DNA of 64,000 nt from Zoroaster sp. YZ-2022 (Eukaryota > Echinodermata > Asteroidea > Forcipulatida > Zoroasteridae), in the NCBI GenBank assembly GCA_029582265.1, contig CM055828.1, positions 6,777,902 to 6,841,901 of the forward strand. Direction: 5' to 3'. Both the position numbers and the translations under genes were made by a program. Numbering within the stretch: the first letter of the stretch is position 1; every line of letters begins with the position of its first letter. Positions 31,112-40,900 of this stretch are shown piece by piece. Under the pieces are notes generated by a model. It was not told the DNA's origin and made no database searches. It saw only the letters and a list, made by a program, of their open reading frames with translations.

Positions 31112-31708
31112 AATTCGTCGCAGTTTTCACGAAGTGATATATTCGTCCACGTTGTGGTAAAATCGCGTTGCGAGATATAAGCGATTGAAGTTGGTCAAGT
31201 TTTAAAACCGTGGTTTCGATGTCATTTTAATCTCGAAGATCATTATTTTTACTTTGTTAGAAAGCTCAAATCTCAAATGATACGTAACTGTATTCGTTTT
31301 GTAGAGGAAAATAACTATAAACGAGTAACAAACTTAGAAACCAAACAGTCACTTCGTGAAAACTGCACACGCTGTTGTCAAGTTTTCACAAACTGACATT
31401 TCCCGTGCATTAGTATAGGGACATGTGTCAACTTCGTGAAAACTTAAAAACATGCCGTTCGCATAAAATACATGCAGTAATACATGCACAAGGCTGCGAT
31501 CAGTCACTTTGTGAAAACTTAAAACCACAGTTGACTTCAATTATACAAAAACTTCATTACTTTAATTAGAAAACTAGATAGTTGTGAGGATTAAAACTTG
31601 GTGAAATGAAAGATAACAGTATTTGAAGTCCAAATATTGACTAAACTCATTTTCCAAAAAAACATGATTTTTTAGCAATCCGTCACTTCGTGAAAACTGC
31701 GACGAATT
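31112..31708. mobile_element. ~600-bp element with 25-bp inverted ends and subterminal motifs
   Basis: Left ATTCGTCGCAGTTTTCACGA and right TCGTGAAAACTGCGACGAAT are exact inverse copies (25 bp with AGTGA/TCACT). The motif CACTTCGTGAAAACT or a near form recurs inside at about 31350, 31428 and 31503. No long frame. Likely a non-autonomous DNA element. Confidence 0.8.
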
Positions 31709-31910
31709 TCTCAGTATGTTTGGTACCATCACCAAGTTCACATCAAGCAAAATTTTAGATTATAATTCAGGTTTTTGTTGCAATTGGGTAACCAAAGGTG
31801 TAAACTCTCTTTTAAAAAAAGGCTAAATTCTCTGTAAAAATAACAGATCGAATTCACAAAATAATGGCAAATTCATTTTGATGGTGTGTGGCGTCACTCT
31901 TTCATGAATA

Positions 31911-32180
31911 TTAACCCAAACCCCCCCTAGGTATTCTGGCTAGGAACCTTCCTAAATCCTCCAAAATCCATCAGTGCACTTTTGGAAACATGCCCTTATC
32001 TTCAAAATGCACCACGCATTTTCGTTGATCTTTCATATTCAGCACTTACGGCCTGTACTTGCCAGGTAGTAATTTTGCCCCATTTGAAGAAGTGAAAGTA
32101 CCAGTTTCCAACAGTGCTGAATTTTTCCCAAAAAAGTGCCCCTTGGAGGATTTTGCAGGATATGGGGTGGTTAGGGTTAA
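31911..32180. mobile_element. TTAA MITE, CCCTAGGTATTCTGGC family
   Basis: TTAA-CCCAAACCCCCCCTAGG, GTATTCTGGCTAGGAACC, and right end GGTTAGGG-TTAA; 270 bp. Same family as 2271-2495 and 7437-7816. Confidence 0.82.
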
Positions 32181-32819
32181 GGCATTGTTATCTCAGACGT
32201 CAGTGTATAATATTAACATGACATCTGGGCACAGCATGTCATCTACATTCACTTTCATTCTTCATGATGTCAGCATGAACATTCTGTGAGAAAATTATGT
32301 CCCAATCTACTTACTCGGAAACATCTGAGGAGACGAGAACACATTTTTCTTTGGATTGCTACAGAAAAGGTCTACATGACTGGTTAGCAGTGTGTCCGTT
32401 CCTGCAGTTCTCTGACTGAGTATGGCAGATATTTGGCGAATACCTCCACATATCCCCATATATACCAAGGTTCTTTCGTGAGTCGATCACAATGAGTCGT
32501 GCAAATTTCACATCATAACAGAGATTGTAAAGTTGTTATTGTTCGTCTATTCATGGCAGGCTTTTCTTGTGGTTAAAGTTGGCTGCACGCTTCACTGATT
32601 ACTGAGCATAAATACCAACAGCTTCACAGTACATGTACAGTGGGTTGGTTTATAGGCAGTCTGCCGTCTGAATGGAATTTTTATGTCGGATATATACAAG
32701 TGTTGCTAAATGAATACCACTATATTTTTATTTAGAATGAAAATCTATAAAATTAAAACAAAATTAATCAAACAATATTTTTTTAAATAAAGATATAAAA
32801 ACCTGTAAATAAAGATCCA

Positions 32820-34420
32820 AACAGCAAACAAACCATACAAACAATCAAATAAATACCCCAGTCCCACCAACCCAATCCGAGCTATCCAATCAAACCAAGC
32901 AATCATTTAACGAACAAATGAACAAACAAACAATCAAATAAACACCCCAGTCCCACCAACCCAATCTGAGCTATCCAATCAAACCAAGCAATCATTTAAC
33001 AAACAAATGAACAAACAAACAATCAAATAAACACCCCAGTCCCACCATCCCAATCCAAGCTATCCAATCAAACCAAGCAATCATTTAACAAACAAATGAA
33101 CAAACAAATTGAACAAACAAACAAACAAACAAACAAACAACCAACCAAATAAACACCCCAGTCCCACCAACCCAATCTGAGCTATCCAATCAAACCAAGC
33201 AATCATTTAACAAACAAATGAACAAACAAACAATCAAATAAACACCCCAGTCCCACCATCCCAATCCAAGCTATCCAATCAAACCAAGCAATCATTTAAC
33301 AAACAAATGAACAAACAAATTGAACAAACAAACAAACAAACAAACAAACAACCAACCAAATAAACACCCCAGTCCCACCAACCCAATCTGAGCTATCCAA
33401 TCAAACCAAGCAATCATTTAACAAACAAATGAACAAACAAATTGAACAAACAAACAAACAAACAAACAACCAACCAAATAAACACCCCAGTCCCACCAAC
33501 CCAATCTGAGCTATCCAATCAAACCAAGCAATCATTTAACGAACAAATGAACAAACAAACAATCAAATAAACACCCCAGTCCCACCAACCCAATCTGAGC
33601 TATCCAAATCAAGCAACAATCATTTAACTAACAAATGAACAAACAAACAATCAAATAAACACCCCAGTCCCACCAACCCAATCTGAGCTATCCAATCAAA
33701 CCAAGCAATCATTTAACAAACAAATGAACAAACAAACAATCAAATAAACACCCCAGTCCCACCATCCCAATCCAAGCTATCCAATCAAACCAAGCAATCA
33801 TTTAACAAACAAATGAACAAACAAATTGAACAAACAAACAAACAAACAAACAAACAACCAACCAAATAAACACCCCAGTCCCACCAACCCAATCTGAGCT
33901 ATCCAATCAAACCAAGCAATCATTTAACAAACAAATGAACAAACAAATTGAACAAACAAACAAACAAACAAACAACCAACCAAATAAACACCCCAGTCCC
34001 ACCAACCCAATCTGAGCTATCCAATCAAACCAAGCAATCATTTAACAAACAAATGAACAAACAAACAAACAAACACCCCAACACCCCAACAAACAAACAA
34101 ACAAACAAACACACCAACAAACAACCAAATAAACACCCCAGTCCCACCAACCTAATCCAAGCTACCAATCAAACCAAGCAATCATTTAACAAACAAACAA
34201 ACAAACAAACAAACAAACCCAATCAAACCAATCATTTAACGGACAAACAAAACAAACAACCAACCAACCAAAAGAAACAACCCAAGCCAAACCAACCCAA
34301 TTTAAGTTACCCAACCCAACCAACCAACCTACAGCTCATTTAGCAAACAAACAAACAAACAAACAAACACCCCAATAAACAGCAGACAAATGAACAAACA
34401 ACTTTATCTAATTAATCGAT
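32820..34420 (+). repeat. 1.6-kb A/C-rich tandem array, 89-bp and longer units
   Basis: Period 89 bp, with longer units of about 120 bp where (ACAA)n has lengthened. Core: ACACCCCAGTCCCACCAACC, CAATC.GAGCTATCCAATCA and AACCAAGCAATCATTTAAC. The plus strand has almost no G. The Asn/Thr/Gln/Lys-rich open frame at 33948-34343 is a by-product of the CAA repeat. Confidence 0.93.
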
Positions 34421-35818
34421 AAATAATGAGTTATCCACATAAAATTCATTTATGGATTGACAGTTAAAAATAAAGTATCAAGACTTACACAAATGATGTA
34501 CATTTGTAAGGAACAAACATAAGAAAAATCAGAAATGTTCACATAATATGCAGAAATATAGTAAAACAATTTCACTTGTACCTGGAGTGGATTCACGCAC
34601 TGGTGTGTACATGCTTGTCCCATCCAAGGTTCATACTTTCTGTAAAGTAATGTGTAAATAAGTTTAAATATGTAAATAAATAAAGAATTGGCTGTTGTAA
34701 ACTACTTACCAACCTAAAGGACCTGTGTAGTATAAATGCCAAAAAAACAAATGGTTATTGGCCTTATTGATTTAATTTTGCCCTACACCGACACAATGTG
34801 TATAGCACTGTATACTCAGTGCTTTCTGGGTGTCTGTGGAAAAACTTCACAGGCGACTCGGGCAGGATTAGAACCCACGACCTCCTGCTTACTAGTGCAG
34901 ATGTCCAGTGCCGTAACCATGGGGGTGGGGGGGGGGGAACATTTCACAAAATAATACTGGCAGAAGCAAATCCCGAAACAAATAAATACAGGGTCCCTGG
35001 TCCTATCATGCAAGCGTATTTGGGCACTTAAAATCAAGCTTGTGTGAAATGTCTCATGTTTAATAATTTAAAGTTATGTTATTTGTTTTCCTTTCTAAAA
35101 TGAAATTTGTAATGTTCTGATCAAAACAAAAAATTATGGAAAATTAAAACATGGATGATAGGCCACCGGTTGATAGGCCTACATGTAAAATCATCATAAT
35201 GACTGAAGATTAAACAGTTATTGGTAGGCCTACTGTTTTTTATTGAGAATTTTTTGATATTTTGTGATCTTAAATTCAAGTTCATTCATTCAACTTTTCA
35301 AGTCTGTTGTTATGTTCTTTCCAGTACAGAAGTTTTATAAACTTATAATGATTTATTGGCACTACTCATGTGGTGTTAAGTTTAGGAGCGCGGAGCGCGG
35401 GTCGAGTTGACATGTTGACATGGTTTACAATGCCGGTAGGCCTATCTTCTTGAGTTTGCGAGTAACGTTAGAAATTTAGATCGATAAAATCTAGGGCATC
35501 AGATTAACTTTAAACATAATCTAACTCACCAGTCACCTCTTGCCATTGAGTTCACTTTTATAATTTATTCTGACTCAGAAATTTATCATTTTATTATATT
35601 TCCATTATGAAAATGTCCCGTGTTGTGTGTACACTGGATGGACGGATTATGGACCGCAAATGGCTATATGGCGCCCCCAACGTTTATACTTGAATTCGGG
35701 CATGGTCCTATATTCTGGGCACACAGCTGAACAAAAATGCTTGCAGTTTATACCCTCGGGTTGGCCTACTGTACAATTTCATAAATAAAAACAGCAGCAG
35801 GGTAGTCTACATGTGAAA
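34421..35818. other. Intergenic, upstream of MRPL10
   Basis: A hairpin-family fragment (AACCTAAAGGACCTG, GGTTATTGGCC) is at about 34690-34770. A tRNA-like piece in reverse (CAGGATTAGAACCCACGACC) is at about 34858-34915. About 35385-35405 is locally GC-rich. The MRPL10 promoter and 5' UTR probably lie in the last few hundred bases. Confidence 0.5.
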
Positions 35819-35858
35819 ATGGCTTCAAACGTGTGCGACAAATGTTTAACAAAAGCAG
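35819..35858 (+). CDS. MRPL10: MRPL10 exon 1
   Basis: ATG in AAAATGG context; MASNVCDKCLTKA plus one base. Phase 1 matches exon 2. Donor GCAG|GTAGGC is weak, so this start is probable but not certain. Confidence 0.6.
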
Positions 35859-38800
35859 GTAGGCCTAAATAACATGAAGAAATGATTGCAGTATACAGCC
35901 GCCACTTGTGCACAAAGTCAATAAGGTTTATTGCAAATAGCGCTAAAGCAACTGCCGCAAAGCATACTGGGATACAATTTGGGGCATCTGTTTGGAGCGG
36001 CTTGTGTGACGTCAACAATATTTTGTTTGTTTGAGTGGCACACAGTGGCGCTGTTGTGCCCACAGACATCCCATGATTCCTTGCAGCCGCTAGTATTTGC
36101 GAACCTTATGAGTTATGACGCGATCAATGACTCGGTCGACTGTGTGCAATTGATAAAGTGTATAAAAGTGGTCACATAGTCATAGGCATAGCGCATACCC
36201 CTAGGGGTAGATCTATGGTGAAAACACAGCCAAAAATGTGGGACACTAAATTTTTAATTTTTGTTTTCAAATTGCCTGATATTCATCTCACCAAAGTCAA
36301 ACACAACATAATGACCGAATGTAACAATGTAAATTGTAATGAGAAGTCTGAAGTCTGTAAGTTAGTCTAGGCCTAACTTAGCTGCCACTGCCAGTTAACG
36401 TTAGTTATATTATTATTAAAAAGGGAATGAATGTAGAATATAACCACCACTTTCCTGTCCAAATATGACAAAATATTACAGATTTTCCTTCAAAAGATGA
36501 TGAAGACACACTTAAGTAGAAGAAAGTATAGTCAAATGAGGATTGGAAATGATATTTTGGGCGATTTTGAGCAACAAATGCATGCACATCCAGTGAGATG
36601 TTGGCCATTTTGTCATCTGGTAAAAACACATTTTGCACAAGTGGGGGTTGGGGTCCATATTCTTTCCTTAAAAAGAAATAACAATTAACATGACCCATAG
36701 GTGAAGGGTCCCAGAGCACCTCAGTAGACCACAGTATGTAGATATATGGAGTATTGGATGTCTTGCAAAAATACTTCTCTTCTACTTCGAACGCTAGAAA
36801 AAGGGTTAACAATTTGTTATTAATATTATACTGTAATTTTCAGTTACAGTATGGACTCCACTGATGTTCGGTGTTCAAGCACGCGGCATGAAATCCGTCA
36901 ACACTCGCATGAAGAAACCTATGCACATCACCAGAGCAAAACTGATGGAACTTACCAAGTATCAGAAACCTAAAGATAAACGATCGATGGCAGAACAGTG
37001 CTCTATGCGTTATAAGGGAGAGATTAAAAGACGGGTAATGTCCTTCAGTTATTATAGCATGTAAGAAGCCTGTGATTTCTCAGGATTTTTCCTGATTTCA
37101 GGATTTTTGTTACAAATCTCCCTATGCCTCAAAATGCTCTTGAAAGAAGAGAAGTAGCCACCAAGGAAAGAAAGAAGTAGCCTGTATTGTGTCCAAACTT
37201 CTAGTTTCATGTTTGTGGGGATGTGGAGAGTCTGTAAATTCTCCAAAATTAAACATCCAGGAGATCCTCTAGACCAAAGGGAGACCCAGGCCCGCTACCC
37301 ATTTTTCTTGCGGGGAGTCCTTGGTTTCATTACCAGGAAGATAACAATAACAACTTTCTTGATATTTCCCCCCCGCAGGAAAATCAGGTGCAGACTTTCA
37401 TGGCCAAGCAATGCAGAGAAAAGATAATGACATGCTCTCTCATCGCGGTGTTCCACAACGATGGTTTAGGCAAAGAGGATCTGAACATGATGAAACGTCG
37501 TCTGCAGAAATCAAACATTTCACTCATACTCTATGGGAATAACGTGATGAAGGAGGTATTTGTCGGTACGAAGCTTGAAAACATGAAGCCTCTGCTTGTC
37601 GCCGAGAATTTGTACGCAGTGAGTGATGAGCCAGCTGTCAAAGCGTTACTCAAAACTACGAAGAAGATTCCAAGACTACACCTACTCGGTAAGATTGATT
37701 ATAAAGTGATTAGTTTGTGAAAGATGTGTCATTGTATCAGATGTCTTGCGTTGTTTTAGTGGAAAATGTTTTCCTTCATCGGAACAAACAAATGGCACAT
37801 TTCACAAAATGGATCATGAGAAGCATGGTTTTTCTGCAAAAAGTTCCCAAATTAACTGATAGTGGGTCCAGTCATAATAATAATAATAATAATGTATAGA
37901 TTTATATAGCGCACGTATCCACCAACTAAGTGGCGCTCAAGGCGCATTATATTATTATCCCTGCTCATAAGGCTCATAAGGCTCATAAATCATTCCTGAA
38001 ACCATCTCAGCTCCCTGGGGAGTATACAGCTCAATTGCTGCCATTTCTAGCGCATATAGAGCAAACCATCTCTGCCTTCACAGGTACCCATTTAACCCCT
38101 GGGTGGAGAGAAGCAATTATGGTTAAGTGTCTTGCTCAAGGACACAGGTGTCACGGCCGGGGCTCGAACCCACACTCTGCTGCTGGCAACACCAGAACTT
38201 GAGTTCAGTGCGCTAGACCGCACGACAATCCACTTTACGTGCATTATACAACACACGGGACCTACGGCTTTACGTCCCATCCGAAGGACGAAGCAATTAT
38301 GGTTAAGTACCTTGCTCAAGGACACAAGTGTCACGACCGGGGCTCGAACCCACACCCTGCTGCTGGCAACACCAGAACTTGAGTTCGGTGCGCTAGACCG
38401 CTCGGCCACGACACTCCATAAGTTCATTGGGGCACAAAATGAGTTTTGGATTAACCCTCCTATGACTGCAAGGGTCAAAATCAGTCAAAATGTACTTGCC
38501 ATGGTATATCTAGTACACTTAAAAAGTCAAACGCTGTCAAACCTTACGTGTAGTAAGTACATTTACAGGTCAAAATGAGTCGACCATTTTTGACTGGTAC
38601 AAGCATTGTCTGGTATTGTTCAGGGTGGTCAAAATGACAGTTTACAGGTTTCCTCAGGCTTCCGAGCTACAGTGCTAAAGTGTGCTTTTGAGGAATCTTT
38701 GGTTTCATTACCAGAAATGTAAACACCTCAAAAAAAGAAAGTCCCCACCTGTATGTTTTAAAAATATTGTTAAATTTTAGAGACTTATGAGCATAAACAT

Positions 38801-39706
38801 GATATGACGATTTAGCCTGATCATCGACACACATGTTGCAAGCAAGATTTGTGCGGATAACGTTGCGCATCAGTGCACACAACTCGGTTGATTGTGTGGG
38901 GGTACCTGTTCATTTCTCACAACTTTGCATTGTGGCTCAAAATAATGCCCCTGAACTCAAGCAAAATGGGTTATCCCTTTTGTCATCAGCTTTATTTGTC
39001 TGTTACATAATGTCTTGGAGCACTTTTAAACTAAAGACCTCATTATTGGAATGTTCATTTGCATGGGAAGGTATTGCCCAGGTCCGCATCCGTCGCCTCA
39101 TAAACAGTATGCACCGAAGGTGTCGGGCGACAATCGTGGCGGTTATACCCCTTACTGAACAAACCCAACATGCTGCTTATGTCTTAAGTATTGGTCAATA
39201 AAGCTGATGACAAAAGGGATAACCCATTATGCTTGAGTTCAGGGGCGTTATTTTGAGCCACAATGCAAAGTTGTGAGAAATGAACAGGTACCCCCACACA
39301 ATCAACCGAGTTGTGTGCACTGATGCGCAACGTTATCCGCACAAATCTTGCTTGCAACATGTGTGTCGATGATCAGGCTAAATCGTCATATCATGTTTAT
39401 GCTCATAAGTCTCTAAAATTTAACAATATTTTTAAAACATACAGGTGGGGACTTTCTTTTTGTGAGGTGTTTATAATAATAAGATGCCTTTTTTCTTTAG
39501 GTGGTCTAGTGGAAAACAGACTGATGTCAGCCAAGCAAATGACAGAATTCTCCCAGCTGCCGGACATTGGAACACTCCAAGGGCAGCTTGCTGGTATCCT
39601 CAGCCAATCTGTGGGGTCAACGTACAGCCTACTGCAAAGGAATCAGGAAGCACTGGTTGCAAGCCTTGCTCAGTGGATCAAACAGAGAGAGGAGACTAGT
39701 GTATGA
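35819..39706 (+). CDS. MRPL10: Mitochondrial ribosomal protein L10 (uL10m)
   Basis: Exons 35819-35858, 36844-37034, 37379-37688 and 39501-39706 join to 747 nt, 248 residues (human about 261). Seen: an Arg/Lys-rich N-terminus with few acidic residues, fitting a matrix-targeting peptide; KKPMHITRAKLMELTKYQKP (like the HFQRQKLMAVTEY segment); CSLIAVFHNDGLGKEDLNMM and KPLLVAENLYAVSDEPAVKA, matching the LPLFVGHNMLLVSEEPKVK block; then GGLVENRLMS and a TLQGQLAGILSQ C-terminal part. Known: it anchors the L7/L12 stalk on the mitochondrial large subunit. All three introns have good splice signals except a weak GTAGGC donor after exon 1. An alternative first exon ending at 36353 (GTAAGT donor, same phase) is possible but gives an acidic N-terminus. 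Confidence 0.92.
35955..36089. promoter_or_regulatory. Pair of ZNF143/Staf-like sites
   Basis: CCGCAAAGCATACTGGGATA at 35955 and, in the opposite orientation, TCCCATGATTCCTTGCAGCC at 36069. Both resemble the long ZNF143 consensus (CCGCAAGGCATGCTGGGA and its inverse), common in promoters of mitochondrial genes. They lie just inside MRPL10 intron 1. Recognised from memory of the motif only. Confidence 0.4.
36844..37034 (+). CDS. MRPL10: MRPL10 exon 2
   Basis: Acceptor TAATTTTCAG, donor GACGG|GTAATG. Residues 14-77, basic, containing KPMHITRAKLMELTKYQKPK. Confidence 0.92.
37069..37308 (+). mobile_element. Dispersed element, TGTGATTTCTCAGGAT end
   Basis: Carries TGTGATTTCTCAGGATTTTT, AAGTAGCCACCAAGGAAAG and TTTGTGGGGATGTGGAGAGT. 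Other copies are at 41171-41415 (plus), 47367-47624, 53100-53387 and 61093-61373 (minus). Complete copies run from CAGG.GTGTGA to an inverse TCACA..CCTG, a hAT-like end; this one lacks its right end. In MRPL10 intron 2. Confidence 0.72.
37379..37688 (+). CDS. MRPL10: MRPL10 exon 3
   Basis: Acceptor CCCCCGCAG, donor CTCG|GTAAGA. Residues 78-180, the core of the uL10 fold. Confidence 0.95.
37875..38235 (-). mobile_element. Full-length SINE in MRPL10 intron 3
   Basis: Reverse orientation: (AAT)n, tail ATATAGCGCACGTATCCACC, body, B box inverse GGGGCTCGAACCCACAC and a Leu-like head ending GACAATCCAC. Followed directly by a second head-containing piece. Confidence 0.85.
38240..38420 (-). mobile_element. 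SINE head fragment, second copy
   Basis: Repeats GTCTAGCGCACCGAACTCAA (minus-strand reading) and GTGTCCTTGAGCAAGG as in the adjacent SINE, joined to a different segment ACACGGGACCTACGGCTTTA. The two heads are tandem in the same orientation. Confidence 0.75.
38451..38645. mobile_element. TTAA MITE, CCCTCCTAC family, truncated
   Basis: TTAA-CCCTCCTATGACTGCAAGG, then GTCAAAAT, GGTATATCTAGTACACTT and GGTCAAAATGACAGT; it breaks off before the right end. Confidence 0.72.
38722..39471. mobile_element. 750-bp long-inverted-repeat element with TA duplication
   Basis: Starts AACACCTCAAAA and ends with TTTTGTGAGGTGTT; flanks are TA. The arms (about 38722-38997 and 39197-39471) are inverse copies of about 275 bp with very few differences; both encode the same conceptual peptide start MCALMRNVIRTNLACNMC. 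The ~200-bp spacer has no transposase. It lies 30 bp upstream of MRPL10 exon 4. Flanking sequence matches an uninterrupted relative at 966-1050. Confidence 0.9.
39501..39706 (+). CDS. MRPL10: MRPL10 exon 4, terminal
   Basis: Acceptor TTTTTTCTTTAG; residues 181-248, GGLVENRLMSAKQMTEFSQL to IKQREETSV then TGA. Matches the last third of mammalian L10m. Confidence 0.93.
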
Positions 39707-39939
39707 CCTCATGAGAAGAGACTAGCGAATTACTTCCTCTAATAAGTGCCAGTCTTTAATAAGACATTGAGAAGAGACTGGTGTGCGACCTCTTCTCATG
39801 TGTGCCAGAATATTTTCAGACATTGAGAGAAGACTAGTGCAGTAGGACCTCCTCTAATGTGTGCCAGAGTATTGAAAAAACATTGAGAAGAGACTAGTCT
39901 GTGACCTCATCTGATGTATGTCAGCGTATTTTTAAGACA
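39707..39939 (+). repeat. Degenerate tandem repeat in the MRPL10 3' UTR
   Basis: About five diverged copies of a ~60-bp segment with GAGAAGAGACTAGTGT.TGACCTC and TGTGCCAGA.TATT, following the stop codon; another copy lies past the TTAA element near 40370-40430, showing that element inserted inside the array. Confidence 0.7.
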
Positions 39940-40350
39940 TTAACCCTAACTCCCGAGGCCCATTTGCTTACACATAACCTGAATCCTTCCTAACTCCCTA
40001 GGCCCATTTGCTTACACATAACCTGAATCCTCCAAAATCCTTCACTAGTAAAGCAAGCACATGACATGTATGCACACATGTGTTTCTAATCTGTGATACA
40101 TGTACATAGCCAGGGACCCTCCCTGCATGCATGGAGCAATAAACAGTGTCCACTGACCCAAGCACTGACCTTGCAATCACTACAACAAACATGGATGTAC
40201 ATGTACCATGGAAAGGCAAGTATGCCTAATAACCTCAATCCTCCAAAATCCTTCACTTTAGCAAAGAGCATGTAGCATGTAACCTCAATCCTTCAAAATC
40301 CTTCACTTTAGCAAAGAGGATTTTGGAGGATTTGGGAAGGTTAGGGTTAA
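39940..40350 (-). mobile_element. TTAA element of the 44-bp family, 2 units
   Basis: TTAA-CCCTAACTCCCGAGG to GGTTAGGG-TTAA, 411 bp, two 44-bp units and the complete core. Both flanks belong to the GAGAAGAGACTAG tandem repeat. Confidence 0.9.
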
Positions 40351-40782
40351 AGGAAACTAGTGTGCAACCTCCTTTGATGCGTGCTAGAATATTTTAATAC
40401 ATTGAGAAGAGACTAGTGTATGACCTCCGATATGTGCAGGACTGTCGTTTAACTTGGCGCACTTCAACTGTTTGCGATGCCTTCATAGCAATTTTGGTGA
40501 TGAATTATTACTTATCCAGCCCACAAGAGGAAATATATGTGCAAAGCTCCATGATAGATGATGCCCAACAATATCTAACATTTACAATTAGGATGTAGTC
40601 ATGACTTAAACTCAATACCTCACTGGAGTGGTCGTTAGCTTACCCTCTGCCATTATTGTCATATTATGAGAAAACCTGTTCGGGAGAGGGTAGTGGATTT
40701 TCATGTTGAAAATTTGAAATCAAAATCAAGATGGGCATTTTATAAATGGCAGTAAAAGTTTGAAACACTGTCTTTACCGCAG

Positions 40783-40900
40783 AAGACCTCTGGTTCTGTG
40801 GCCATGAGTGATCGTGGCCATCAATCTTTATCCTTCGGGAAAAGACCGCGCAACAAACTTGTAATTCCTCACCACACAAACAGAGTGATTGACTGTATGA
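40783..40900 (+). CDS. Candidate exon a of the unrecognised gene
   Basis: Open in frame for all 39 codons with strong splice signals at both ends. Contains the likely start MSDRGHQSLSFGKRPRNK and ends HHTNRVIDCM plus one base. Confidence 0.5.

Noticed and set aside
33948..34343. 131-residue Asn/Gln/Thr/Lys-rich protein
   Set aside because: It is translated (ACAA)n and A/C-rich tandem repeat with no splice or start context.
35779..36069. 96-codon minus-strand frame over MRPL10 exon 1
   Set aside because: No conserved features; overlaps the better-supported exon and motif pair on the other strand.
36158..36353. Alternative first exon of MRPL10
   Set aside because: It has a good GTAAGT donor and the right phase, but gives a Cys/Asn/Glu-rich N-terminus unlike a mitochondrial presequence; kept only as an alternative.
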